Below, piece after piece: positions 1 to 8,036 of a stretch of 64,000 bases of DNA. Position 1 is the stretch's first letter. Each line of letters starts with the position of its first letter. A program made the position numbers and the translations under genes. Source of the DNA: JADCRZ01 sp965200945 (lineage in GTDB: Bacteria > Bacteroidota > Bacteroidia > Chitinophagales > Chitinophagaceae); contig OZ241749.1 of NCBI GenBank assembly GCA_965200945.1, positions 5,332,001 to 5,396,000 on the forward strand, given 5' to 3'. The notes under the pieces were generated by a model. The model was given only the letters and a program-made list of their open reading frames with translations. It did no database searches and was not told the origin of the DNA.

Positions 1-656
1 CACTGAAAGATTATTTTACCGTGATGGGGCCATGCCATGCGGAAGAAGTGGCGGCGGAAAAATTATCGTACCTCACATTTTCAGGGATGGATGAGGGCGC
101 TGCGGGGATGATCGCGCAGTGTTTCAAAACAGATTACCTGAATGTGGTGGTGAACCATGATGTAGTGGGCGTGCAGTACGCGGCCGTTCTCAAAAATATT
201 TACGCGCTTTCGGCGGGCATCGCGCACGGACTCGATTACGGCGATAATTTCCTGAGCGTGCTGATCGCCAACTGTGCCGATGAGATGGCTGGTTTTCTCC
301 GCAAGGTAGGAGCGCGCCACATTGAAGTAGGCGTGCACGAAGAAGAGCCGGAATCACATAAGAAGTCTGCGAACTATGCGGCGTCCGTCTACCTGGGCGA
401 CCTGCTGGTAACCTGTTACTCCCTGTACAGCCGCAACCGCACGTTCGGCAACATGATAGGCAAGGGCTATTCCGTACGGTCGGCCCAGCTGGAAATGAAC
501 ATGGTGGCGGAAGGCTACAATGCCAGCAAGTGCATCTCGCTCATCAACGCCCATGTACAGGCCGGGATCCCGATCGTCGAAACCGTATACCAGATCCTCT
601 GGAACGGGCTCCCCGCCCGCCAGGGCTTCAAGCAACTTGAGGGGATTCTTGTTTGA
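1..656 (+). CDS. gpsA: Glycerol-3-phosphate dehydrogenase [NAD(P)+], 3' part
   Basis: Cytoplasmic enzyme that reduces dihydroxyacetone phosphate to sn-glycerol 3-phosphate for phospholipid synthesis. The reading frame is open from base 3, so the N-terminal Rossmann half lies outside the window. What remains begins with the GPCHAEEVA motif typical of GpsA, then the catalytic-lysine segment KNIYALSAGIAHGLDYGDN and the SRNRTFG substrate-binding motif. It ends normally at a TGA at 654-656. The GTG/ATG near base 21 lies inside the conserved GPCHAEE region and is not the real start. Family assignment is firm; only the missing 5' part is unknown. Confidence 0.93.
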   Translation, partial: LKDYFTVMGPCHAEEVAAEKLSYLTFSGMDEGAAGMIAQCFKTDYLNVVVNHDVVGVQYAAVLKNIYALSAGIAHGLDYGDNFLSVLIANCADEMAGFLRKVGARHIEVGVHEEEPESHKKSANYAASVYLGDLLVTCYSLYSRNRTFGNMIGKGYSVRSAQLEMNMVAEGYNASKCISLINAHVQAGIPIVETVYQILWNGLPARQGFKQLEGILV

Positions 657-739
657 TGGTCTGCAGGGGTTGTTTTGTCTTGATAAGCAAAGAATCTGGT
701 TTACCTGTGGATGATGACTGTGTGCTGCATCTTGTTTTT

Positions 740-833
740 GTCTGAACCGGGATTCAGACAAAAAACGGCGACTCTGAATTTTGTTATCGACGCTTGGGCA
801 GACCAGTTGATCTGGTTCTTTTCCGGTTCAGAC
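740..833. repeat. Small inverted-repeat element, copy 1 (GTCTGAACC ends)
   Basis: A 94-bp element whose ends are perfect 11-bp inverted repeats, GTCTGAACCGG at 740-750 and CCGGTTCAGAC at 823-833. The left end also contains its own small palindrome, GTCTGAA/TTCAGAC, at 740-759. It sits between the convergent ends of gpsA and hemW. A second element with the same outer 9 bp occurs at 47491-47598. This suggests a dispersed non-coding repeat of the REP or MITE kind (inference). Confidence 0.6.
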
Positions 834-881
834 AACTTCCTGTATTCTTGCAGCTGCGCCCTGAAATATATGCGCAACTAT

Positions 882-2036
882 CTACACCACAAACAAATCC
901 GCTGCTATTCCATCTGCAAACAATTTGCCTTCAGGGGTGAGGCGCAAAGCGCCGTTTTCGCGGCTTATTTTTCCGGTGCGCTGGTACTTGCCGATGGTGC
1001 GCTCGATGTGCTGCAGGGCTTTGGGCCCGAACGCCTGGTCTACGTGGATCAGGTCGAGGCCCTCTATGGTGCGCAGGGAGGTCATGATGTATTCGTTGAG
1101 CTGCTGGGTGGTTGTCAGCACCTCCGTTTCGGAAGGGAGGATACCCTGCTGCAGGGATGAAATATATTTTGCGTTGTTGGCCACATTCCATTGCCGCGAC
1201 ACGCCGTTGAACGAATGTGCCGACGGGCCCAGTCCGGCGTAATGCTTGCCCTGCCAGTAGGCCGTGTTATGCCGGCTGCGCATACCGGTGCGGGCAAAGT
1301 TGGATATTTCGTAGTGCTCGTATCCGTTCTCCTCCATCAGCTTCATCAGCAGCAGGAATTGCCTGGCCTGCTTTTCCGGATCTACGTCCGCCGATTTCTT
1401 CTGCCTGATCAAATGGTGCAGGGCGGTCGACGGCTCTACCGTAAGCGCGTAACAGGAAAGATGCGGTATGTTGAGCCCGACCGCCTGCCGTACGGTAGCC
1501 TCCCACTGTTCATCGGAAAGGGAAGGTGTTCCATATATTAAATCTATTGTAATATTATAAAATCCTGCTTCGTGAGCCCATGCAAGTGCCTGTAGGCTTT
1601 GTGCCGCCGAGTGAGCCCGGTTCATCCATTGAAGCTCTGTATCCAGGAAAGACTGTACACCGACGCTAAGCCGGTTGATGCCGGACGCTTTCCAGGCCAG
1701 GAGCCGTGCAGGAGTAATATCATCGGGATTTGTTTCCAGGGTAAGCTCCGCATCCGGCGTAATGGAAAAAGAAGTGTAGAGTTTCCGGACGATGTTATGC
1801 AGCTCTTCCGGCTCAAGCAGGGAAGGGGTTCCACCACCAAAATAGATGGTTTCCACCGGTTTATCGTGCAGATAGCCTCCGGGGCCGGCAAATCGGGTAC
1901 CGCCTGCCACCAGGTGAATTTCTGTAGAAAGGGCTTGCAGAAAGGCAGGCTTCTGTGCAAGCGAGGTGGAAAAATGGAAGTTGCAGTAATGACAGGCTTT
2001 TCTGCAAAAAGGAATATGAATGTAGATACCTGCCAT
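882..2036 (-). CDS. hemW: HemW, radical SAM heme chaperone (HemN-like)
   Basis: Radical S-adenosylmethionine protein related to oxygen-independent coproporphyrinogen III oxidase. The cluster motif CxxxCxxC occurs at residues 11-18 (CRKACHYC) and is followed by N-F, not the extra cysteine of true HemN; this points to HemW, a heme-insertion chaperone. GGGTPS and a GIXRLSVGVQS-like segment support the radical SAM fold. I chose the ATG at 2036 (384 aa): a longer TTG start at 2051 would lie inside the -7 promoter box at 2049-2056. Many databases label this family 'coproporphyrinogen III oxidase', which the cysteine pattern argues against. Confidence 0.92.
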   Translation of the reverse strand: MAGIYIHIPFCRKACHYCNFHFSTSLAQKPAFLQALSTEIHLVAGGTRFAGPGGYLHDKPVETIYFGGGTPSLLEPEELHNIVRKLYTSFSITPDAELTLETNPDDITPARLLAWKASGINRLSVGVQSFLDTELQWMNRAHSAAQSLQALAWAHEAGFYNITIDLIYGTPSLSDEQWEATVRQAVGLNIPHLSCYALTVEPSTALHHLIRQKKSADVDPEKQARQFLLLMKLMEENGYEHYEISNFARTGMRSRHNTAYWQGKHYAGLGPSAHSFNGVSRQWNVANNAKYISSLQQGILPSETEVLTTTQQLNEYIMTSLRTIEGLDLIHVDQAFGPKALQHIERTIGKYQRTGKISRENGALRLTPEGKLFADGIAADLFVV

Positions 2037-2048
2037 AGGGTCAAACGG

Positions 2049-2080
2049 CAAAAATAAACCAATCGGGCCATGCCAGCAAA
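2049..2080 (-). promoter_or_regulatory. Promoter of hemW (TTTG-N20-TATTTTTG)
   Basis: On the minus strand TTTG (2080-2077) is followed after exactly 20 nt by TATTTTTG (2056-2049). This matches the Bacteroidota sigma-A consensus TTTG-N19-21-TAnnTTTG. The hemW ATG lies 12 nt further on. Confidence 0.7.
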
Positions 2081-2136
2081 ACAGAGAGAAGGGTATAAGA
2101 AATAATAAATATTATTTTTAATTATATTTAAAATAA

Positions 2137-2168
2137 TTTGTTAATCCATTTTTCAAATCATATTTTTG
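2137..2168 (+). promoter_or_regulatory. Promoter of the SusC/SusD operon (TTTG-N20-TATTTTTG)
   Basis: TTTG at 2137-2140 and TATTTTTG at 2161-2168 are separated by exactly 20 nt, inside a very AT-rich stretch. It points away from the hemW promoter. The leader to the SusC ATG at 2320 would be about 145 nt, long enough for post-transcriptional control, though I see no recognisable structure in it. Confidence 0.65.
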
Positions 2169-2319
2169 GTCGATTAAATAACACATGTAATTATTTTAAT
2201 TATATTGTTCAACTGCTTCGTACCCCACCCGGATCCTGATTTTTCACTTGCCGCTATATGGAAGAACTGATGTGCCTGGTCCTGATGCCGGACCCGGATT
2301 TCTTTTACAAACCATAACC

Positions 2320-5300
2320 ATGAAGTACTGCTTTGTTCTGCTGTTTACTGCTTTAGCCTCTTTTTATTCCACTGCCCAAACCCGGGTGTTGACCGGGAAG
2401 GTCTCTTCCATGCAAAACGGCGCTCCCCTGCCCAACGTAAGCGTGGTGATAAAAGGGGAGAGCAGGGGTACTTCCACCGACAAGGATGGTAAGTATTCCC
2501 TTCAGGTTCCGAGAACTGCCTCCACGCTCGTTTTCTCCTTTGTCGGCTACGGCACCCAGGAAGCACCCATCACCAACGGCGCCGTGCTCGACATCCACCT
2601 CGTAGATACGGCCACCACCCTGTCGAATGTGATCGTTACAGCTGCTGGTATCAAAAGGTCAAAGAATGCCCTGGGCTATTCCGTTAGCACCCTGCAGGCC
2701 GACCAGATCGCCCAGAAATCCGAATCGAACCCCATCCGTGCCCTCGAAGGAAAAGTGGCCGGGGTGAACATCCAGGGCTCGGGCGGTACCGCCGGTGGAG
2801 CAACCAACATCACCATCCGGGGAAACTCTTCCTTGAGTAACAATAACCAGCCCCTCTTTGTAGTTGACGGCGTGCCGTTCGACAACTCCAGCTTTGCCAA
2901 TGTAGGCACCACAACGGTTGGCGCCTCTGCCGTTACCAACCGCGCATACGACATCGACCCGAACAACATCCTGAGCATAACCGTACTGAAAGGGGCAGCG
3001 GCAGCCGCGCTCTACGGATCGAGGGCAGCCAACGGCGCCATCATCATCACCACCAAATCGGGTAAAAAACAAAGCCGCAAAGGACTCGAGATAACCTATA
3101 ACACCTCCTACTCAACGGAAACCGTGTCGGGCCTGCCCACCTACCAGACCAAATACGGACAGGGGACCAATTTTGACTATCGCTGGGGCGTGTATGGTTC
3201 ATGGGGGCCACCGTATGCCGGCGCGGTGCCGGGCAGCATCATCCCCAGCCGCGATTCCGTACCCTGGCAGCTTGGCCGCCAGACCTCCGTCGTAAATCCC
3301 GCGCTGTTCCCTCAGTATTACTATGGAAACGGATCCCTCCGGAACGTGGCTTACAAGCCCTATTCGGCGGCCAACCTGAAAGACTTTTTCAGAACGGGCA
3401 ACCTGTTTGAAAATTCGATCTCCATCTCCACCGGGGGGGAGAAAGGCAGTTTCACCGCAGGGATTTCGCGCAGCACCAACGAAGGCGTGGTACCCAACAA
3501 CAAGATCAACCGCACCTCCTTCAACGTCGGCGGCAACGCCCGGCTCGAAAATAAATTCTACGTCAGCGGCTCGCTCAATTACGTAAAAACGGAACAGACC
3601 TCGCCGCCCATCGGTGGCAGCACCACCAACATCATGGGCGTGCTGATGTACCTGCCCACCAGCTTCGACCTTACCCACAACCCCTACAAGAACCCGATCG
3701 ATGGCAGTGACATCTACGACTATACCGGTGTGGACAATCCCTACTGGCTGGCGAAGAACAGTCCGTCTACCAGCAGCGTCGACCGCTACTACGGCAACTT
3801 CGTACTGGGCTTCGATCCCACACCCTGGCTCAACCTCCAGAATACCATCGGGTTCAATGCCTATACCGACCGCCGCATCGGCGTGCGCGGAAAAGGCAGC
3901 TCGGTTTATCCGAATGGCAGTATCCAGACAGACAATATCTACCGGCAGGAGCTCGACGATAACCTGCTGGCTACGGTAACCACTTCGCTCACCAAAGACC
4001 TGAACCTCCGTGGCATCGCCGGTTTCAACGTGAACCAGCGGCTCACCGAAAGGCAGGCGGTGTATGGCGACGGCATCATCAACCCGGGCATCATCTCGCT
4101 CAACAATACGCAAACGCTTACCCCCGTAGCGCTCGGGAATGGCTGGAATAACATCAAACAGCGCTTCTACGCTTTCTTTACCGATATCACACTCGATTAT
4201 AAAAAGTTCCTGTCGTTGAACCTCGTGGGGCGCAACGACGTTTCTTCCACCTTGCCTGCCAGCAACCGGAGCTACTATTATGGTGGCGCCAACGGCTCGT
4301 TCATCTTTACCAATGTAATGGATATACCAAGAAACGTCCTTTCGTTCGGTAAGTTGAGGGCAGGTTATACCCGGGTGGGCAATGAGGCATCGCCTTACCA
4401 GACCGTGAACGTGTACCAGACCAACGTTTCGCTCGGGGGTATTGGTACACCCTTCACGCCGGCCGGCGGAGCCGTCACCAGCACGCTCACCATGTCGGAC
4501 CTCTCCACCAACCCGAACCTGAAACCGGAGTTCATCACCGAACTTGAACTCGGCACCGAGCTGCAGTTCTTCAACAACCGGGTGGGGGTGGACTTTACGT
4601 TCTACAACAAAAAAAGCACTTCGCAGATCTTCACAGTGAGTGCGGCCCCTTCTTCCGGTTTCACCACGCAGATCATCAACCTCGGACAGGTCAACAACAA
4701 GGGGATCGAGATCGGACTGAACCTTGCGCCTATGAGAACGGCCCGGTTCCGCTGGGACATCAGCGCCAACTTCACCCGCAACCGCAACATCGTCCGCAAC
4801 CTGGGGCCCTATTCGAGGCTGGCCTTCAACGGTACCAGCAACGTGCACATCGTAGGCTTGCCCTACGGCCTGATACAGGGTACGGCATACGCCAGAGACA
4901 GCATCGGCCAGATCCTGGTGAACCCGCAAACGGGTAAGCCGCTCACCGTTTCCGCCCAGCCGATCGGCAATCCCAATCCCGACTTCTTCATGGGTGTCGA
5001 CAATACCTTCCACTACAAAGGCTTTACGCTTGATATTTTATTCGACTGGAAACAGGGCGGCAGCCTCTATTCGTCCACGACGGGCGAGGCCATGTCGCGC
5101 GGCGTAACGAGGGATACCGAAGACCGGGAAAAGATCATCGTGGGGCCTGGCGTACTGGGCGACCCCAATACGCTGAAGCCGCTGCGCGATGCCCGCGGAA
5201 ACGAGATCCCGAACAACGTAGGCATCACCGTGGCGGATTATTATTTCGCCAGCGGTTTCGGGCCGGGCGGCGTAACGGAAGGAACGATCTTCGATGCAAC

Positions 5301-5550
5301 GGTGTTCCGCATCCGCGAAGCTTCCCTTGGGTATGACCTGCCGAAGACCCTGCTGAAAGGTACCCCGTTCGGCTCCGCCACCATCTCGTTCAGCGGACGC
5401 AACCTCTGGTACAAAGCACCCAATTTCCCGAAGTATATGAATTTCGATCCTGAAGTCAGTTCCGGCGGGGCAGGGAACGGACAGGGGTATGATAACCTGA
5501 CCGTGCCGACCACCAGACGTTTTGGCGCCAACCTGAGATTTACCTTCTAA
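2320..5550 (+). CDS. SusC/RagA-family TonB-dependent outer-membrane transporter
   Basis: Outer-membrane channel that imports oligomers with its SusD partner, powered by TonB. From the ATG at 2320 (1076 aa) there is a signal peptide ending near STAQ, a carboxypeptidase-regulatory-like domain (about residues 22-105, GAPLPNVSVVIKG and TSTDKDGKYSL), then a plug with the family motifs LEGKVAGVNIQ, ITIRGNSS and PLFVVDGVP, and a long barrel ending in FTF as outer-membrane barrels do. An upstream in-frame TTG at 2248 gives no signal peptide at its N-terminus, so it is rejected. The SusD-like gene follows 29 nt downstream, then a lipoprotein and three peptidases. That context suggests peptide substrates, but the ligand cannot be read from sequence. 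Confidence 0.93.
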   Translation: MKYCFVLLFTALASFYSTAQTRVLTGKVSSMQNGAPLPNVSVVIKGESRGTSTDKDGKYSLQVPRTASTLVFSFVGYGTQEAPITNGAVLDIHLVDTATTLSNVIVTAAGIKRSKNALGYSVSTLQADQIAQKSESNPIRALEGKVAGVNIQGSGGTAGGATNITIRGNSSLSNNNQPLFVVDGVPFDNSSFANVGTTTVGASAVTNRAYDIDPNNILSITVLKGAAAAALYGSRAANGAIIITTKSGKKQSRKGLEITYNTSYSTETVSGLPTYQTKYGQGTNFDYRWGVYGSWGPPYAGAVPGSIIPSRDSVPWQLGRQTSVVNPALFPQYYYGNGSLRNVAYKPYSAANLKDFFRTGNLFENSISISTGGEKGSFTAGISRSTNEGVVPNNKINRTSFNVGGNARLENKFYVSGSLNYVKTEQTSPPIGGSTTNIMGVLMYLPTSFDLTHNPYKNPIDGSDIYDYTGVDNPYWLAKNSPSTSSVDRYYGNFVLGFDPTPWLNLQNTIGFNAYTDRRIGVRGKGSSVYPNGSIQTDNIYRQELDDNLLATVTTSLTKDLNLRGIAGFNVNQRLTERQAVYGDGIINPGIISLNNTQTLTPVALGNGWNNIKQRFYAFFTDITLDYKKFLSLNLVGRNDVSSTLPASNRSYYYGGANGSFIFTNVMDIPRNVLSFGKLRAGYTRVGNEASPYQTVNVYQTNVSLGGIGTPFTPAGGAVTSTLTMSDLSTNPNLKPEFITELELGTELQFFNNRVGVDFTFYNKKSTSQIFTVSAAPSSGFTTQIINLGQVNNKGIEIGLNLAPMRTARFRWDISANFTRNRNIVRNLGPYSRLAFNGTSNVHIVGLPYGLIQGTAYARDSIGQILVNPQTGKPLTVSAQPIGNPNPDFFMGVDNTFHYKGFTLDILFDWKQGGSLYSSTTGEAMSRGVTRDTEDREKIIVGPGVLGDPNTLKPLRDARGNEIPNNVGITVADYYFASGFGPGGVTEGTIFDATVFRIREASLGYDLPKTLLKGTPFGSATISFSGRNLWYKAPNFPKYMNFDPEVSSGGAGNGQGYDNLTVPTTRRFGANLRFTF

Positions 5551-5579
5551 GCCTGCTTCTATTACCCAACAACTGACTC

Positions 5580-7166
5580 ATGAGATATACAAAAATAATT
5601 GCGGTTTTTCTTCTGTCCGGATTTGTGCTGGGCTCTCTCAGTTCGTGCAAGAAGTTCATCGATATAAACAATGATCCCAACAACCCCACGGTGCCGGTAC
5701 TCACGTTGCTGCTGCCTGCTACCCAGGTATCGCTCGCAGGCAACCTGAACGATGTGAATGAAGGCGCCACCACCGTAATGCAGCAGCTCGTAAGCACGAT
5801 CGACCGCTACCAGCAGACCGGCGCCAGCTTCAACGGCGCCTGGAACGGATTCTACTCCCAGACGCTGCCGGATATCCAGACGGTCATCGACCAGGGTACC
5901 GCACAGCAGCAATGGGGTTTTGTAGCCGTGGCAAAACTGGAGAAGGCTTACCTGTACAGCATCCTGGTAGACCTCTGGGGAGATGTGCCTTATTCACAGG
6001 CCTCCCGGGGAAGCATCCAGCCAAGCCCGGCATTCGACAACGGGGCCGTTATATACGACAGCATCTTCAGCATGATCGACGGCGCCCTGGCCGACATGGA
6101 CAAAGGCTTTTCTATTCTGCCCTCCAGCTCCGACGTGATCTATGCCGGCAGTGCCGACAAATGGCGGCGCATGGCCAATTCGCTCAAGCTTAAACTGTAC
6201 AACCAGATCAGGCTGACAGACCCCACAAAGGCAACCAATGGTATCAAAGCCCTGATCAGCGGCGCCACACCGCTGATAACGGATAATACGCAGGACTATA
6301 CCTTCAAATTCGGCACCTCGCTGAACCCGAACAACCGGCATCCCTGGTACAACAACGAATACCGGTCGGGCAAAAGCTATTATGAGAACCAGGCTTTCAT
6401 CAACAGGCTGTTCAACGCCGACGATATGCGGCTGCGCTATTTTATCTACCGGCAGACGCCCTCTGTTGGTCCGTACAATTCAGCCAACGGCAACGGGTAC
6501 TATGGCCGTCCGCCCGGCGACCCCACGGCTGCCCCGGCAGACCAGAACACGCGGTCTACGGTAGGCATCTACCCGGCCGGTGGTCTGTACGACAACGGCA
6601 ACGTGAAGGACATTCCGGCGAGCAATCAGTTCCTTACCAATACAGGCGCCACCGGCACGCAGAAAGTAGTGGCCAACTCGGACGGTACCGGTGCGGGCAT
6701 CACCCCCCTGATCACCAATGCGATGGTGAAATTCATGCGGGCGGAAGCAGCGCTCACCCTCAGCACGGGCGATAACGCAAGGCAGATGTTCCTCGATGCG
6801 GTAACCGCCAATCTCAACAGCATCAGCAGTTACTCCACGGCCAACGGCGGACCGGCAGTATCCAACATCGGCGGCTTTGTAACCAGGCTGGGCCTGCAGT
6901 ACGATGCAGCGGCCGCCACCACCGCAAAGCTGAACCTGATCATGACGCAGAAGTACATCGCCCAGTTCGGCAACGGCATCGAATCGTATAACGATTACCG
7001 GAGAACGGGATACCCGGTGCTCGATCCGCTGATCTCGGCACTCAATGTGTTTCCGCTGCGGTTTTATTACACCACCACCGAACTCGCCACCAATACAACA
7101 CTGACCGTAAACGGCACCGCACTGCAGGTGGCCCAGCAAACCAAGCCGGTATTCTGGGACAAGTAA
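5580..7166 (+). CDS. SusD/RagB-like outer-membrane lipoprotein
   Basis: Surface lipoprotein that caps the SusC-like transporter and captures substrate. The N-terminus has a lipoprotein signal with lipobox LSSC (cysteine about residue 23), followed by KKFIDINNDPNNPT, usual for the SusD-like group. TPR-like helical text and the late motif IAQFGNGIESYNDYRRTGYP fit the SusD/RagB subfamily (528 aa, normal length). It starts 29 nt after the SusC stop, so co-transcription is likely. Confidence 0.92.
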   Translation: MRYTKIIAVFLLSGFVLGSLSSCKKFIDINNDPNNPTVPVLTLLLPATQVSLAGNLNDVNEGATTVMQQLVSTIDRYQQTGASFNGAWNGFYSQTLPDIQTVIDQGTAQQQWGFVAVAKLEKAYLYSILVDLWGDVPYSQASRGSIQPSPAFDNGAVIYDSIFSMIDGALADMDKGFSILPSSSDVIYAGSADKWRRMANSLKLKLYNQIRLTDPTKATNGIKALISGATPLITDNTQDYTFKFGTSLNPNNRHPWYNNEYRSGKSYYENQAFINRLFNADDMRLRYFIYRQTPSVGPYNSANGNGYYGRPPGDPTAAPADQNTRSTVGIYPAGGLYDNGNVKDIPASNQFLTNTGATGTQKVVANSDGTGAGITPLITNAMVKFMRAEAALTLSTGDNARQMFLDAVTANLNSISSYSTANGGPAVSNIGGFVTRLGLQYDAAAATTAKLNLIMTQKYIAQFGNGIESYNDYRRTGYPVLDPLISALNVFPLRFYYTTTELATNTTLTVNGTALQVAQQTKPVFWDK

Positions 7167-7259
7167 TGCGGCTCCGTACCAAACCATATCGGTAACCAAA
7201 AATGACCGGGTAACCACGACCAACAGTTTTTTTAATTATTTATCAGACCATCTACACTT

Positions 7260-7895
7260 ATGAAAAAATGCGGCTTCTATGTTCTTCTGGTTGTGCTGGC
7301 GGGCGGTGCGTTCTCCTCCTGCAAAACGAAAGACTACGAGTGGGAACAGTACACGGTGACCGCCGTGCCGATCGTGCATGTGAACACGGGCAAGTCGGCT
7401 TTGCCGACCGTGGCAACCGCCAACACTTCTTTCTTCAACCTGAAAGATCCCAATGTGGCAAACGAGCAGTTTGAATTCGTGCTCAATTATGAAGGATTCG
7501 GTAAAGTGACTGCCAAATCGATCGAAATGTACCTGACCTATAACCTGGGCACTGCTTCCACAGTTCCGGCCTACCCGATCGTATTGTCTACGCCCGGAGG
7601 GGTTTATCCGAGCGCCGCTTCTTTCTCACCCATCTCCACCTCCATCGCAGCCACCGATAAATTGTACGGCACGGTCACTACTTTTCCATCTACCCAAACC
7701 TTTACGGCCGCACAACTGGCAACCGCTGCTGGGATTGCTTTTTCCGGCATCAAGGTCAACGACTTTTTTCTGTTTAAATTCGTGATCAATCTTACGGACG
7801 GACGCCGCATCGTGGGCTTCCAGGATAACATATGCGACGAAAGCCGGGGCGAGCCCGGTGACTGCCGGGTGGGTGTTCGCTTTAAAAGCCAGTAG
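7260..7895 (+). CDS. Lipoprotein of unknown function in SusCD operon
   Basis: 211-aa predicted lipoprotein: hydrophobic signal then lipobox FSSC near residue 20. The mature part looks beta-rich and carries two late cysteines (CDESRGEPGDC). I do not recognise a named family. Third genes of SusCD operons are often accessory surface lipoproteins that help bind the ligand, and its place 93 nt after the SusD-like gene makes that the best guess (inference from position only). Confidence 0.7.
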   Translation: MKKCGFYVLLVVLAGGAFSSCKTKDYEWEQYTVTAVPIVHVNTGKSALPTVATANTSFFNLKDPNVANEQFEFVLNYEGFGKVTAKSIEMYLTYNLGTASTVPAYPIVLSTPGGVYPSAASFSPISTSIAATDKLYGTVTTFPSTQTFTAAQLATAAGIAFSGIKVNDFFLFKFVINLTDGRRIVGFQDNICDESRGEPGDCRVGVRFKSQ

Positions 7896-8036
7896 CCCGG
7901 GCTTTCTTCAAACCTTGAACCGGTCTTTGCCGGCCTGCGCAAAAAATGTTGTTCTTTTATGCAGGTCTCTCTGGTCTGATACCTAAAATTGTTTATTTTC
8001 CAACCGGGTCTGCTTACTATTATTCAATATAACGCT

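Noticed and set aside
882..2036. True oxygen-independent coproporphyrinogen III oxidase (HemN)
   Set aside because: The fourth cysteine of the HemN CxxxCxxCxC motif is absent; the motif fits HemW.
3199..5013. 604-codon open frame on the minus strand inside the SusC gene
   Set aside because: Antisense shadow of a well-supported TonB-dependent receptor; no recognisable protein sequence and composition follows the complementary codon bias.
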